This document shows, one piece after another, positions 42,296-51,559 of a stretch of DNA of 64,000 nucleotides (the stretch's first letter is position 1; the number at the start of each line of letters is the position of its first letter). The notes beneath the pieces are model-generated. The model was not told the DNA's origin, made no database searches, and was given only the letters and a program-made list of their open reading frames with translations. Source of the stretch: Parachlamydiales bacterium (GTDB lineage: Bacteria; Chlamydiota; Chlamydiia; Chlamydiales; Rhabdochlamydiaceae); NCBI GenBank assembly GCA_003153295.1, contig PLXY01000008.1, positions 311,714 through 375,713 on the forward strand. Reading direction: 5' to 3'. Both the position numbers and the translations under genes were made by a program.

Positions 42296-44962
42296 TTAGA
42301 ATTTAAAGATCCCGTTGAGATAAAAGTTGTGGGTAATATAGGTGCTATTCCATTCAAAGCTATAATTCACATCCAGTCCGTACTTCTGAAAGAACAGCAT
42401 CGTCAAATCCAAAGCACCTTGAGCGATATTACGCCCAATTCCTGAGACTGGGATTTTAGTCGAGAAGCCTGCAAAATCAGAAGGCGATACAGTCATCGTG
42501 GTATGCTTCATGAGAAACTCTCTTTGCCAAGCGATTTGGACCTCAGGAATAAGACTGAAATTGTCCCATATCCATTGATAAAAAACCGCTACGCTTAAAG
42601 TCGAGCGTAGAGATTTAACTCCTAAATTGCCGATATTATAATCAAACAATCCAGCCCCATGCTGGTGGTATTTCCCCACAAATGTTCGTTCGTATTGAAT
42701 AGAGGCCTGAGGGCAGATTTGGAATTGCTCGGGAAATGCATCCACATGTCTGTGATCAATGATATATTCGATCCCAAAAAGAGCGTTAAAATCCGTCCCT
42801 CTAGGAGAGCCTTTCCCAATCACCGGAGCAGCGCTAAACCCTGTCTTGGTATCATAATCAAACCAATCGTAAGCTCCTCCAAGAATAGTGTTAAAAGAGA
42901 AAAAGGAAAAAGGAGGAGGAGCGTAATTAACATAGAGGTTCAGAGCCGCCTGATTGACTTTATAGCCTGAGCCGGCAGTATGTTCATAACTTAGAGTAGC
43001 GCCTGTTCCCACTCCTGTCTCGACAAAAGCATAGTCGCTCCCTGCTTGCGCTCCTGCCATCCAATAGCTGCTTCCTTCCGCTTCTCCACTTGCCCCTTGG
43101 GGACCCAAATAGACAGACCCGAGATAGGAAGGAGGTGAAGAAGGCTGAGTCAGCTCCCGTAATACATATTGCTGCCGTTGTTGGGGCACTATCATGATAG
43201 ACGCTGTATCTAAACTGGCGTATTGAGCGGGCCTACTCACAAACATCGGATCGCTGGGGCTCACATCATTAGAGGCAAAGAAGGGGGTTGAACGACCTGG
43301 GACATCCCTTTTTTTCTTATCCAATTCTAAAGAGGGGTTTCGGGGTTCTTCTTCTTGATATGTATTAAGAAGGCGGTGAAGTTCTCTAAGATGAAAAAGA
43401 GCCTTATTATTGGAATTATTCATAGCAGCGATGAGGATTTTTGGGATGACATTCCCCCCGGGATAATTGGAAGGGAACCCCGGCGTAAACGAGAGGAGGA
43501 CTTGACTTCCTGTACGTTGAACATGCGGTACTAAGACCTTCGTCAAATTAACGATGTTATCAAAGTTTCCTGTAATTCCTTGCTGAGCCTGTACAATAGG
43601 AAATGTACTTAAAAGATTGAAATTCGCCCCTTTAGAAAGAGCTACTTCAAGAGTTCCTGCCAGGTTAACTGTTCCCGTGGGGCCCGTCGTATTAAGCCTG
43701 GAGAATTCGGTTGAGTTTAAAATGTTGGCGACGAGTGTTCCTGTCGGCTGCTGCCGGTACGAACCCACGATATTAATATGGGCTCCAGCTCCTCCAGGAT
43801 TAGGCCCCCCCAGAATAAACGTTCCGTTGTTATTGACATGAGCGTTGGTCCCTCCGGTCGAATCTCGATAATTTCCTGTGCCCGCTAGCGTCCCTGCTTT
43901 TTCGATGACAACCTGTCCAGCTTCCAGAATACTATTGTTGATCACGCTCCCGCCATTGATGATGAATTGATTGGTAGCAAAGAGCAAACTGCCGATTCCT
44001 CCTCCTGTCACCGATCCTGACGTGAGATTTTTTAAAACCCCGCCGTTCACGATAAAATTGCCGTTGGACCGGATCGTACTGCCAATACTGTTTGCGCCTG
44101 AGACCGGCCCGGTATTTGTATTAATGACAACACCGCCATTGATCGTAATATTAGCTGCCGACATCAAGCTGCCGATGGAAGCCGTTCCAATAGTGCCGGT
44201 GTTCGAATTGGTCAACGATCCATTGATCACAATAGAAGGGGCATTGATGGCTGAACCTATGGCTGTTCCTGAAATTTGTCCCGTGTTTGTATTCTGAACA
44301 ATAGCTGCAGGATTCACAGTAAAAGCATTTGTAGAGATCCTGATACCAATCACTGCTCCCGTCTGCGGCAAACTATTTATGTTAATCACCGTTCCTTCTA
44401 AAACAGAAAAAGTGCCGTTGATAGCAATGGCGACATTGCTTCCCGTAGATAAGGTGTTGATCATTTGACCGGGACCCGTCACCACTATCTGAGAAGTGGA
44501 CCCTGCGGCCTCCGTTATTCCTTTAAGAAAAGTCACCGTCTCTAAAGGATTGCTCAATTGGATTGTCAGTGTCGTATTGTCAACTTCTATAGGTGTATTG
44601 AGGGTAGGACTTCCAGCTAAATTTTGGATCAATGAATCAGCACCGTTAAATTGAATGAAATGGGCAGCAGAGTTTAGCGTATAAGGCTGTGAAGAGTTAA
44701 AAATAAGCTGGCTTAATCCCGGGTTGATGCCTCCCGCGGTATCCAAAGAAACCGTCAACTGCCCCGAGTTTCCAAAAGTTGCAATGTCTGTATTCGTATT
44801 GCTTAAGCCCGGTATGCAAGTATTGGGACTCCAGTTTAGATTATTGTTCCAGTCGCCCGACACTCCTCCAGACCATGTTTCCGGAGTAGGACAATTTGCA
44901 TAGAGACCCATGGGAGCCGCCGTTAGCATCGCTAGTGTCAAAAATCTCTTCCAGTTATGCAT
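42296..44962 (-). CDS. Autotransporter (type Va) with repeat passenger, copy 1
   Basis: 888 residues from the ATG at 44962 (six bases after AAGGA; an ATG six bases earlier has no spacing). Signal peptide MHNWKRFLTLAMLTAAPMG; passenger starts SGDWNNNLNWSPNTCIPG, followed by about five 28-residue repeats (VVINTNTGPVSGANSIGS; VLKNLTSGSVTGGGIGS). Linker contains a conserved NYPGGNVIPKILIA. The C-terminal barrel ends HNFYLNGIFKF with a terminal Phe. Barrel and signal peptide are very similar to those of the gene at 38579, whereas repeat number and linker differ. Likely exposed on the cell surface. Confidence 0.88.
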   Translation of the reverse strand: MHNWKRFLTLAMLTAAPMGLYANCPTPETWSGGVSGDWNNNLNWSPNTCIPGLSNTNTDIATFGNSGQLTVSLDTAGGINPGLSQLIFNSSQPYTLNSAAHFIQFNGADSLIQNLAGSPTLNTPIEVDNTTLTIQLSNPLETVTFLKGITEAAGSTSQIVVTGPGQMINTLSTGSNVAIAINGTFSVLEGTVININSLPQTGAVIGIRISTNAFTVNPAAIVQNTNTGQISGTAIGSAINAPSIVINGSLTNSNTGTIGTASIGSLMSAANITINGGVVINTNTGPVSGANSIGSTIRSNGNFIVNGGVLKNLTSGSVTGGGIGSLLFATNQFIINGGSVINNSILEAGQVVIEKAGTLAGTGNYRDSTGGTNAHVNNNGTFILGGPNPGGAGAHINIVGSYRQQPTGTLVANILNSTEFSRLNTTGPTGTVNLAGTLEVALSKGANFNLLSTFPIVQAQQGITGNFDNIVNLTKVLVPHVQRTGSQVLLSFTPGFPSNYPGGNVIPKILIAAMNNSNNKALFHLRELHRLLNTYQEEEPRNPSLELDKKKRDVPGRSTPFFASNDVSPSDPMFVSRPAQYASLDTASIMIVPQQRQQYVLRELTQPSSPPSYLGSVYLGPQGASGEAEGSSYWMAGAQAGSDYAFVETGVGTGATLSYEHTAGSGYKVNQAALNLYVNYAPPPFSFFSFNTILGGAYDWFDYDTKTGFSAAPVIGKGSPRGTDFNALFGIEYIIDHRHVDAFPEQFQICPQASIQYERTFVGKYHQHGAGLFDYNIGNLGVKSLRSTLSVAVFYQWIWDNFSLIPEVQIAWQREFLMKHTTMTVSPSDFAGFSTKIPVSGIGRNIAQGALDLTMLFFQKYGLDVNYSFEWNSTYITHNFYLNGIFKF

Positions 44963-45038
44963 ATCCATTCCTTATATAAAAAATTAAAAGTAATTTTATT
45001 TTCATACCCTAAAAGAATAAAAAACAAAAGTTGAAAGT

Positions 45039-45073
45039 AAAAAAAAGACCCCGCTATTGCTAGCGAGGTCTTT
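45039..45073 (-). terminator. Rho-independent terminator
   Basis: AAAGACCCCGCTA (45044-45056), loop TTGC, TAGCGAGGTCTTT (45061-45073), one G-T pair; eight T follow on the minus strand. Terminates the gene at 45097 and separates it from the autotransporter gene. Confidence 0.93.
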
Positions 45074-45096
45074 CAATAGATGGACTTGAAACAAAT

Positions 45097-45486
45097 TTAT
45101 TGGTCTACACCGACAATAGCTCGATTGTGATAGCTTACAGCATATCCAGAAAGTCTTGCGTACTGCTCAATCAATGCAGCTGAAATACCTTCGGAACCCA
45201 ATACCTCAACATTGCAATTGACTTTAGCATAGTCGGCTTTTGTCTGAGTTTGAGCAAATTGAACGAAATCACGCAGCAGCCTATTGACTTGATCTGTTGT
45301 GACTTGATCTGTTGCAAAAGCATTACCTTTATCGCCAAAATAACCATGAGCATGACCGTTTTTGACCATGATTTCAATTACCCTTTCAGCAACTTGGATC
45401 ATTTCTGGAGTGGCTTGTTCGGGACGAACCGGTTGTCCATTAAAATTTCTAGAAACATAATTTCTATGATCTATTAGTCCTGCCAT
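45097..45486 (-). CDS. Small conserved-looking protein of unknown function
   Basis: 129 residues starting MAGLIDHRNYVSRNFNGQPV; no signal peptide or membrane segment. Contains a helical middle (MIQVAERVIEIMVKNGHAHG) and a C-terminal alpha/beta-like part (ALIEQYARLSGYAVSYHNRA). The ATG at 45486 is six bases after AAGGAG, better than the ATG at 45507. Strong ribosome-binding site and terminator suggest a well-expressed single-gene unit. No family recognised. Confidence 0.78.
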   Translation of the reverse strand: MAGLIDHRNYVSRNFNGQPVRPEQATPEMIQVAERVIEIMVKNGHAHGYFGDKGNAFATDQVTTDQVNRLLRDFVQFAQTQTKADYAKVNCNVEVLGSEGISAALIEQYARLSGYAVSYHNRAIVGVDQ

Positions 45487-45607
45487 AAGCACTCCTTTGT
45501 AAGTCATAAATTTTAAAAGTCATACGATTTACAAACCATTAAAATAGTTATGGAGGTCATCCCTTCAAAAAATCTTCAACTTGTTTCTTAACAGAAAGCT
45601 GTTTATC

Positions 45608-47761
45608 ATGGGAGTAATGGCAAAAAGCAACCCCCACTACGATACATTCAAACAAATTCTATTAGAATACATCCGAGGCAAAAAATACATTCCCCTCGGT
45701 GAGAAAGACCTTTTTAAAAAACTCAGCATCTCCCCTAAGTTTCAAGCGCTGTGCCGCATGATCCTTGATGATCTTGTCAAAGAAAGCATCCTCGCACTTT
45801 CCCAAAAAAAATTCGTGATGCATGGACCTCCCCGCGAACTCATGACAGGAACGATCCGCGTTCATGTGAAAGGATTTGGATTTGTGCAGGCCGATCACCC
45901 TTCCCAATATCCCCAAGATATTTTCATCCCCAAGCATCTCACTGAAAGCGCCGTTGACGGAGACCGTGTTGAAGTGGAGGTCAATGGAGCTTCTACCTCT
46001 GAAAAAGGTCCGGAAGGAAAAGTCATTGCTGTTCTTGAGAGAGGCCGAACGCATATTGGAGCGACAATCCATCATCTAGCCCCTTCGACGGGTTCAAAGC
46101 CTATGGCCTATGCCTATTCTCCCCTTCTAGGAAATTCTAAGTTCATCGCTGTGACTCCTCAAAAGAAAACTAAAATCGGCGACCGGGTCATTATTAAAGT
46201 CCACAAGTGGGGCGGTGATAAAGAAGAGCCAGAAGGAGAAATCTCCCACTTTTTAGGACATATTTCAGATCCTTCCTGCGACATTCAATGCGCGATCGAA
46301 GAATTCGACCTCCGCAGTGTTTTCCCTCCTGAAGTTCATGAGCAAACCGCTGACTGGGGCCGCGAAGTCCCGAAGGCCGAGCTCAAAAAACGGGAAGATC
46401 TCACGACTTTGACCACCATGACCATCGATCCTGAAACCGCCAAAGACTTTGATGACGCCCTCTCCCTTTCTAAAGATAAAAAAGGAATCTACCACTTAGG
46501 CGTCCACATTGCCGACGTTGCCTATTATGTTCCCGTCGGAACAGCCCTGGATCTCGAAGCCATCCAGCGGGGCAATTCAACTTATTTCCCCGGTTACTGC
46601 CTTCCTATGCTGCCGCATGAACTTTCTGATCATCTTTGCAGCCTGCAGCCCGATGTGATCCGTCTAACCGTCTCAGTGCTTGCTGATTTTGATAAAGACG
46701 GCACGATGATCGGCTACCGCATCGTCCGCAGTTTCATTAAAAGCGCTAAACGATTTAGCTATGAAGAGGCTAAACAAGTCCTCGATGGAGAACTCCAAAG
46801 CCCTCACCTTGACGCCCTTAAACTCATGGTCGAGCTTTGCCACCTTTTTAAAAATAAACGGCATGAACGAGGAAGTATTGATTTTGCCCTGCCTGAACTT
46901 GTCATCATCGTCGATGAGAAAGGTCAGCCTCATAAAACTAAAAGGGTCGAATATGATATCACCCACCAGCTGGTCGAAGAGTTCATGCTCAAAGCCAATG
47001 AGATCGTTGCAAAGCATCTCACGGATAAAGGCAAACCTGTCGTCTACCGTGTCCACGAGGCTCCTGATAAAGACGACTTTGATGATTTTTATGCCATGGC
47101 TAGGTCGATGGGATTTACACTGCCCAATGCACCCAGTCAGCGCGACATCCAAGCCCTCTTTGAAAAAGCTCAGAAAACTCCTTATGCTCAGCAGCTGGCC
47201 ATTGGATTTATCCGCAGCATGAACCTGGCCATCTACTCTGGTGAAAACATCGGCCACTATGGACTTGCGTTGGAATATTACTGTCATTTCACAAGTCCTA
47301 TCCGGCGCTATACCGACCTCGTCATCCAAAGGCTTTTGTTCGATCAAGAAGGGAAAGACCTTGAAATCGATAAGATCGCCGAGATCTGCTCTGAGCGTGA
47401 AAGAATCTCATTCCGGGCAGAGAATAGTGTGAAGATCCTGAAAAAACTCCGACTTATGGATCTTTGGATGAAAGAAGAGCCGACCGAAGTCTATGATGCG
47501 ATCATCACGCGCATCAAGCCTTTTGGCCTTTTCTTCGACATTAACCATCTGATGCTGGAAGGATTCCTCCACATTTCAGAATTGGAAAATGACTATTTTG
47601 TCTACAACGAGTCACAAAATGCCCTTGTGGGACGATCATCTGGTAAAGTCCATCGCACCGGCGAAACCATCAAAGTCCGTCCTACGGCGATCGATCTCGT
47701 CCTCCTTGAATCCCGTTGGGAGCTCGCTGTTCCCAAAAAACAGCGCCGCCGTTCTAAATAG
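45608..47761 (+). CDS. rnr: Ribonuclease R
   Basis: 717 residues. 3'-5' exoribonuclease of the RNB family. Order: N-terminal helix-turn-helix and cold-shock domains (GTIRVHVKGFGFVQADHP), RNB catalytic core (TMTIDPETAKDFDDALSLS with catalytic aspartates, HIADVAYYVP, HYGLALEYYCHFTSPIRRY), C-terminal S1 domain (ITRIKPFGLFFDIN) and a basic tail KKQRRRSK. Start could be ATG 45608 or ATG 45617 (GGGAG lies 4 bases before the latter); a TTG at 45581 is less likely. Convergent with the next gene, stops overlapping by 8 bases. Confidence 0.95.
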   Translation: MGVMAKSNPHYDTFKQILLEYIRGKKYIPLGEKDLFKKLSISPKFQALCRMILDDLVKESILALSQKKFVMHGPPRELMTGTIRVHVKGFGFVQADHPSQYPQDIFIPKHLTESAVDGDRVEVEVNGASTSEKGPEGKVIAVLERGRTHIGATIHHLAPSTGSKPMAYAYSPLLGNSKFIAVTPQKKTKIGDRVIIKVHKWGGDKEEPEGEISHFLGHISDPSCDIQCAIEEFDLRSVFPPEVHEQTADWGREVPKAELKKREDLTTLTTMTIDPETAKDFDDALSLSKDKKGIYHLGVHIADVAYYVPVGTALDLEAIQRGNSTYFPGYCLPMLPHELSDHLCSLQPDVIRLTVSVLADFDKDGTMIGYRIVRSFIKSAKRFSYEEAKQVLDGELQSPHLDALKLMVELCHLFKNKRHERGSIDFALPELVIIVDEKGQPHKTKRVEYDITHQLVEEFMLKANEIVAKHLTDKGKPVVYRVHEAPDKDDFDDFYAMARSMGFTLPNAPSQRDIQALFEKAQKTPYAQQLAIGFIRSMNLAIYSGENIGHYGLALEYYCHFTSPIRRYTDLVIQRLLFDQEGKDLEIDKIAEICSERERISFRAENSVKILKKLRLMDLWMKEEPTEVYDAIITRIKPFGLFFDINHLMLEGFLHISELENDYFVYNESQNALVGRSSGKVHRTGETIKVRPTAIDLVLLESRWELAVPKKQRRRSK

Positions 47762-48548
47762 AGAGCAAATATTTGGGCTTCATTGGAAGCTTCATTTTTG
47801 TTCCTATCTCTTCCCAGACTTTTTGACGGAAGAGTTCTTGCGGTGAAAGTTTTTGGACTAGTTCTTCAAACAGATGAACGGAACCCTTGCTTAAAATAGC
47901 CTGCCATTTAAATTCAGGATGGGTTCCATCCAACCAAGCCGACCCTCTTCCTACCTTGCAAAAGACAGCCGCCGCCTTACGCGCAGCAAGACTCTGATGG
48001 ATGCTCATGATCTCGACATCCGGTGTATCTTCCTCCTGATCAAAAAAACATCCTCCCTGGTAATAGACAGAGCCGATCTGCGATAATCCTCCGATTTTGC
48101 AACTCACTTCAGCGGCCCGGGCAGCTGACAAAGATAGATAATCATCCGTCTGTATTAAAGGGCCTACCGCTTTACCGGGAAAAAATGCCAGCGGTCTTTT
48201 TTTCTCTATGGGGCTGCCTTCTGTATTAAACCGGCTTTCCGCTGCGGCAAAATACGCTCCTGCGCAAAGACCGATATATCCGCCTCCTTCGTTAACATAT
48301 CGATAAATCTTATTGATCCCTTCGCTTTCTAGCTGCTCGTCCCATGAGCTACAGCGGCCTCCTCCCATGACAAGCACAACAGTTTTATCTTCCCAAGCCT
48401 CCCTCTTGAGATAATGACTATCAATTTTTAAAACAGAGATCGAAGGATGCAAAAGGTCTTTTAATTGTTCAACAATAGCATTTGCGCTGTGAAGACACAC
48501 CCCTTCATCGGCATAGACCAGTGCCTGACGTTCATTCCTTACACTCAT
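47754..48548 (-). CDS. Biotin--protein ligase N-terminal-like (BPL_N, GATase-like) protein
   Basis: 264 residues. Glutamine-amidotransferase-like fold: LVMGGGRCSSWDEQL and the nucleophile-elbow GGGYIGLCAGAYFAA are typical of the BPL_N domain found at the N-terminus of eukaryotic-type biotin protein ligases. No ligase domain follows. ATG at 48548 overlaps the bioY stop as ATGA, so the two are coupled, which supports a biotin-related role; the exact reaction is unknown. Confidence 0.82.
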   Translation of the reverse strand: MSVRNERQALVYADEGVCLHSANAIVEQLKDLLHPSISVLKIDSHYLKREAWEDKTVVLVMGGGRCSSWDEQLESEGINKIYRYVNEGGGYIGLCAGAYFAAAESRFNTEGSPIEKKRPLAFFPGKAVGPLIQTDDYLSLSAARAAEVSCKIGGLSQIGSVYYQGGCFFDQEEDTPDVEIMSIHQSLAARKAAAVFCKVGRGSAWLDGTHPEFKWQAILSKGSVHLFEELVQKLSPQELFRQKVWEEIGTKMKLPMKPKYLLSI

Positions 48549-49108
48549 TTTCGGCAGCACCTTGCGTAAAATCTGAGGACGAGAGATCCTACCATGATTT
48601 TGAGGGCCGCCCCGCTTAAAAAAGGGACAACACCAAACATAAACGCCTTAGTGGGTCCCACATAAAAAGAGAGCCACGACCATCCGAGAGCAAAAATCAC
48701 TAACTGTCCTAGAACGAGTGCGACCACGATATAAAAAATCTGTGCCTCAGGTTTTAATTCCAGCATCTTGCCGATGAGAAACCCAGCGAGGACAAAGGAG
48801 ATTAAGAATCCCGCTTGAGGCCCTAAAATCCATAAAGGATTGGCGACTCCTCCTGCAAAGACAGGCAAAACACAACAACCTTGGATCAAGTAGGCAATCA
48901 CACTATAGGCTCCGCGTCGGCCTCCCAAAATACCTCCCAGTAAAAACACTGCCAGTGTCTGCAAAGTCACGGGCACAGGAGTTAACGAGAGAGGGATCGC
49001 AAATTGAGACATGAGCGCTAAAAAGCAACTTCCAAGGCAAGCAATCATTAAATCAATAATAAATCTGGGTTTGGGCGCTGAAACTGTTAAAACGTTATTT
49101 TCTGCCAT
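48545..49108 (-). CDS. bioY: Biotin transporter BioY
   Basis: 187 residues with six hydrophobic segments. BioY features: PLSLTPVPVTLQTLAVFLLG, GILGGRRGAYSVIAYLIQG, GPQAGFLISFVLAGFLIG. The S-component of the ECF biotin transporter; no EcfA or EcfT genes are nearby, and solitary BioY proteins can act alone. Start ATG is preceded by GGAG. Suggests that this organism imports biotin. Confidence 0.93.
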   Translation of the reverse strand: MAENNVLTVSAPKPRFIIDLMIACLGSCFLALMSQFAIPLSLTPVPVTLQTLAVFLLGGILGGRRGAYSVIAYLIQGCCVLPVFAGGVANPLWILGPQAGFLISFVLAGFLIGKMLELKPEAQIFYIVVALVLGQLVIFALGWSWLSFYVGPTKAFMFGVVPFLSGAALKIMVGSLVLRFYARCCRK

Positions 49109-49300
49109 ATTTTCTCCTTTTTTTCTAAAAAATGATGATTTTATGGCACAAGTTGCACAATTTCAATCTGAAAAATCCTGACTATTAAACTCAAAAGTAG
49201 TTGATAACAATTGCAAAATGGTTTAAAAATTGGGAATTGTACAAGAGAGAAGAAAAACCTCTAAAAGAGGTTGCAATAGATTCATGAGGGTTTGATTTTT

Positions 49301-50095
49301 ATGTTAGAAGTTCTCTGCGGCAATAAAAATGTTCAAAAAGTGCTGCTTTTTCTCTTTGTTAACGGCAAATGCTACGGCACCCAGCTCCATCATTTACTCA
49401 AGAGCTCCCTCACACCCATCCAAAAAGCCCTCTTGCGTTTAGAAAAGGGAGGACTCATCCTGAGCAACTATGAAGGGAAAACCCGTCTTTATCACTTCAA
49501 TCCCGCCTACCCTCTTCTCAGCGAACTCGAACAACTGCTTAAAAAAGCCTACACTCTCCTTCCTCCCCACGAAAAAAAGCTCTATAGCTTCATTGAACGG
49601 GAAAAATACACCCCGCGTGCGGCCCCTGAAAAAAATGAGGAGGTCTTGCGTAAATTCTGGAAAAGACTTTCACGCGTAAAACAACTCACCTTTCACGCCA
49701 AGACAAAATCACGCGACGAAGGCGGATGGAATGGGAAAGGCAAAGGAGAAGTCACCATCATCCATGAAGGGCAAAACGTCCTGATTTTTAATGAAAAAGG
49801 AAGCTGGCAAGGAAAAGACGGCAAAGAAATCAGCTTTAGTAATATCTTCCGCTGGACTTTAGATCCCCATGCCGGAATCGTCTCTTTGGAACACCTCCGA
49901 CAAGGAATCGACAATCCCGTGTTCCTCTTCCATCTTCAACCGTCAGGCTTGCATTCCCTATCATCGATTGATTCTCATCTTTGCGCCGACGACACCTATC
50001 TGGGACAAATCTTGTGCGCCCAGAACTGCCTCCGCTTAAAATGGCGCGTGATCGGTCCCAAAAAGAACGAAGAGCTGCATTACTACTATTCTTAA
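49301..50095 (+). CDS. Winged-helix domain fused to DUF6314-like domain
   Basis: 264 residues. Residues 1-85 look like a winged-helix DNA-binding domain of the ArsR/PadR kind (VQKVLLFLFVNGKCYGTQL, ALLRLEKGGLILSNYEGK, TRLYHF). Residues 125-264 match my memory of DUF6314: WNGKGKGEVTIIHEGQ, FRWTLDPHAG, and the ending HLCADDTYLG...WRVIGPKKNEELHYYYS (ligand-binding-like beta barrel). Start chosen at ATG 49301; an upstream TTG at 49292 has no ribosome-binding site. May be a ligand-responsive regulator. Confidence 0.65.
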   Translation: MLEVLCGNKNVQKVLLFLFVNGKCYGTQLHHLLKSSLTPIQKALLRLEKGGLILSNYEGKTRLYHFNPAYPLLSELEQLLKKAYTLLPPHEKKLYSFIEREKYTPRAAPEKNEEVLRKFWKRLSRVKQLTFHAKTKSRDEGGWNGKGKGEVTIIHEGQNVLIFNEKGSWQGKDGKEISFSNIFRWTLDPHAGIVSLEHLRQGIDNPVFLFHLQPSGLHSLSSIDSHLCADDTYLGQILCAQNCLRLKWRVIGPKKNEELHYYYS

Positions 50096-50167
50096 GATTT
50101 CTTAACCATTGGTCTTGACTATATTGGAAAACAAATCCTATAACTTTCCCCAAAAAAAAGGATTTGA

Positions 50168-50458
50168 GTGTCTGCAATTCGTCAGCATTTATTTCAACAT
50201 TTCCAAGCCCTGAATCAAAACAATGGAGGGCTTGCCGATCACGATGCTTATGATGATTTGGCTGATCATTGGAAGAAGTTGGCGCTGACACTTTTTGAAA
50301 GAGGCGCTATGCAAGAAGGTTTAGAGATCGTGAGTTTTCTAAGAGAAAATCTTCCTCATTTCATCACTCTGGGCGATAAATCCAAATTTGATCAGTATAC
50401 AAATTTAGCTCTCGGAAAAATGGAAAGTCCCAAGCCTCAAAAACAAAAAATTACCTAG
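50168..50458 (+). CDS. Small protein of unknown function
   Basis: 96 residues, GTG start with AAGGA at suitable distance. Helical and acidic-basic mixed (LADHWKKLALTLFERGAMQE, FLRENLPHFITLGDKSK) with a basic Pro-rich tail. Stop is next to the convergent hydrolase gene. No family recognised; no signal peptide. Confidence 0.6.
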   Translation: MSAIRQHLFQHFQALNQNNGGLADHDAYDDLADHWKKLALTLFERGAMQEGLEIVSFLRENLPHFITLGDKSKFDQYTNLALGKMESPKPQKQKIT

Positions 50459-50460
50459 CG

Positions 50461-51459
50461 CTATACCCTCAACTGATCGATCATATCTGGTGAGAGGTTA
50501 GCATGGCCATAGGAGGGACTGTAAATAAACCGGACTCCCGTATTCAGAGCAAGAGCCTCGATTTTCTCAGCCAAACGAGCGCCCGCAGGAATAACCGGAT
50601 CTTGTCGATGGCAAAGTATCGTGATTTTGATTCCCCGATCGATGAGACTGCGGATGGCAGTTTCGGCATCGATATGTCCGCCGATTGCCCACCCTGCCCA
50701 ATCTGCACCTAAATGCCACGAGGGCAAAATAACGCGTGAAGATGTCGAAAAAGAGTCATGATTAGCAAGGGATACACGGCCACCATCTGTGGGATGAGCC
50801 TCCAGATGTAGAGCCAAAGCTTTTGCCGCCACTCCGCCTCCCAGAGAGCTGCCCCATACTTCCGCCTGCTTAAATTGTTTAAGAACATGCTCTAAAGCAA
50901 CAACACCATCTTCGACAACCGTTGCATAAGTCGGACGAAAACTCAATGAGGACGTATAGTTATCTTGGCTAATGCCCGATCCTCGATAATCATACATCAC
51001 AATAGGACATTTTTTGAGCTGTGCAAGCTCTCCCGGTGTCCAAAAAAGCTGCCCGTCCACAAAAAAATCTGCAATAGTTGCGCCGTTTGGATTGTGATAA
51101 GCAATGCAGCGGCTTTTATCCGCAGGATTCCAGCCCGGCGGGTAATAGATAATCCCTGAAAAGATAGTGTCATCTTTTTTATGCGTCAGAGTGAATTTTT
51201 CGATTTTATAAGACGCTCCAGCAGCTGCGGTCGTGATGATTTTTTCGTTGTCGGCAGAACTGCGCCCAAATTGAGAAGGTAGAAGAACGAGCCCTGTCAA
51301 CCAAGCAAAACCGCCTCGGTTTCTAATCATCCAATGGACGCTTTGAATGGAAGATTCAACAGAGCGCTGCGTTAATGCTGAAATCGGACAGCTGGATTCA
51401 GACGGACTCAAGGATGACCAAAACGACATTAAACTACTGCCAGAACCTTCGACTACCAT
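50461..51459 (-). CDS. Alpha/beta hydrolase-like protein, Chlamydia CHLPS (DUF818) type
   Basis: 332 residues. Nucleophile elbow WGSSLGGGVA, oxyanion-region strand IVMYDYRGSGIS, candidate acid and His in the C-terminal part (CHRQDPVIPAGARL; YGHANLSP). The upstream FTLTHKKDDTIFSGI and YYPPGWNP segments resemble the CHLPS/DUF818 proteins of Chlamydia. Ser-rich N-terminus without a signal peptide. Good ribosome-binding site GAGGAG. Substrate unknown. Confidence 0.78.
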   Translation of the reverse strand: MVVEGSGSSLMSFWSSLSPSESSCPISALTQRSVESSIQSVHWMIRNRGGFAWLTGLVLLPSQFGRSSADNEKIITTAAAGASYKIEKFTLTHKKDDTIFSGIIYYPPGWNPADKSRCIAYHNPNGATIADFFVDGQLFWTPGELAQLKKCPIVMYDYRGSGISQDNYTSSLSFRPTYATVVEDGVVALEHVLKQFKQAEVWGSSLGGGVAAKALALHLEAHPTDGGRVSLANHDSFSTSSRVILPSWHLGADWAGWAIGGHIDAETAIRSLIDRGIKITILCHRQDPVIPAGARLAEKIEALALNTGVRFIYSPSYGHANLSPDMIDQLRV

Positions 51460-51559
51460 AAAATCTCCTCAAAAATTTGTAGTAATTCTAGCATATCGAT
51501 GAAAAAAAAACCACGCTTTTTCCTTGCATTTTCCTATGTGATTAAGCTACAAAGATAGT

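Noticed and set aside
46673-47347. 224-codon ORF on the minus strand
   Set aside because: It lies fully antisense to rnr, whose protein has all RNB motifs; no ribosome-binding site or recognisable motif in the antisense frame.
49109-49300. BirA/BioR operator upstream of bioY
   Set aside because: Only a loose ACAATT/AATTGT pair far apart is visible; no TTGTAAACC-type half-sites.
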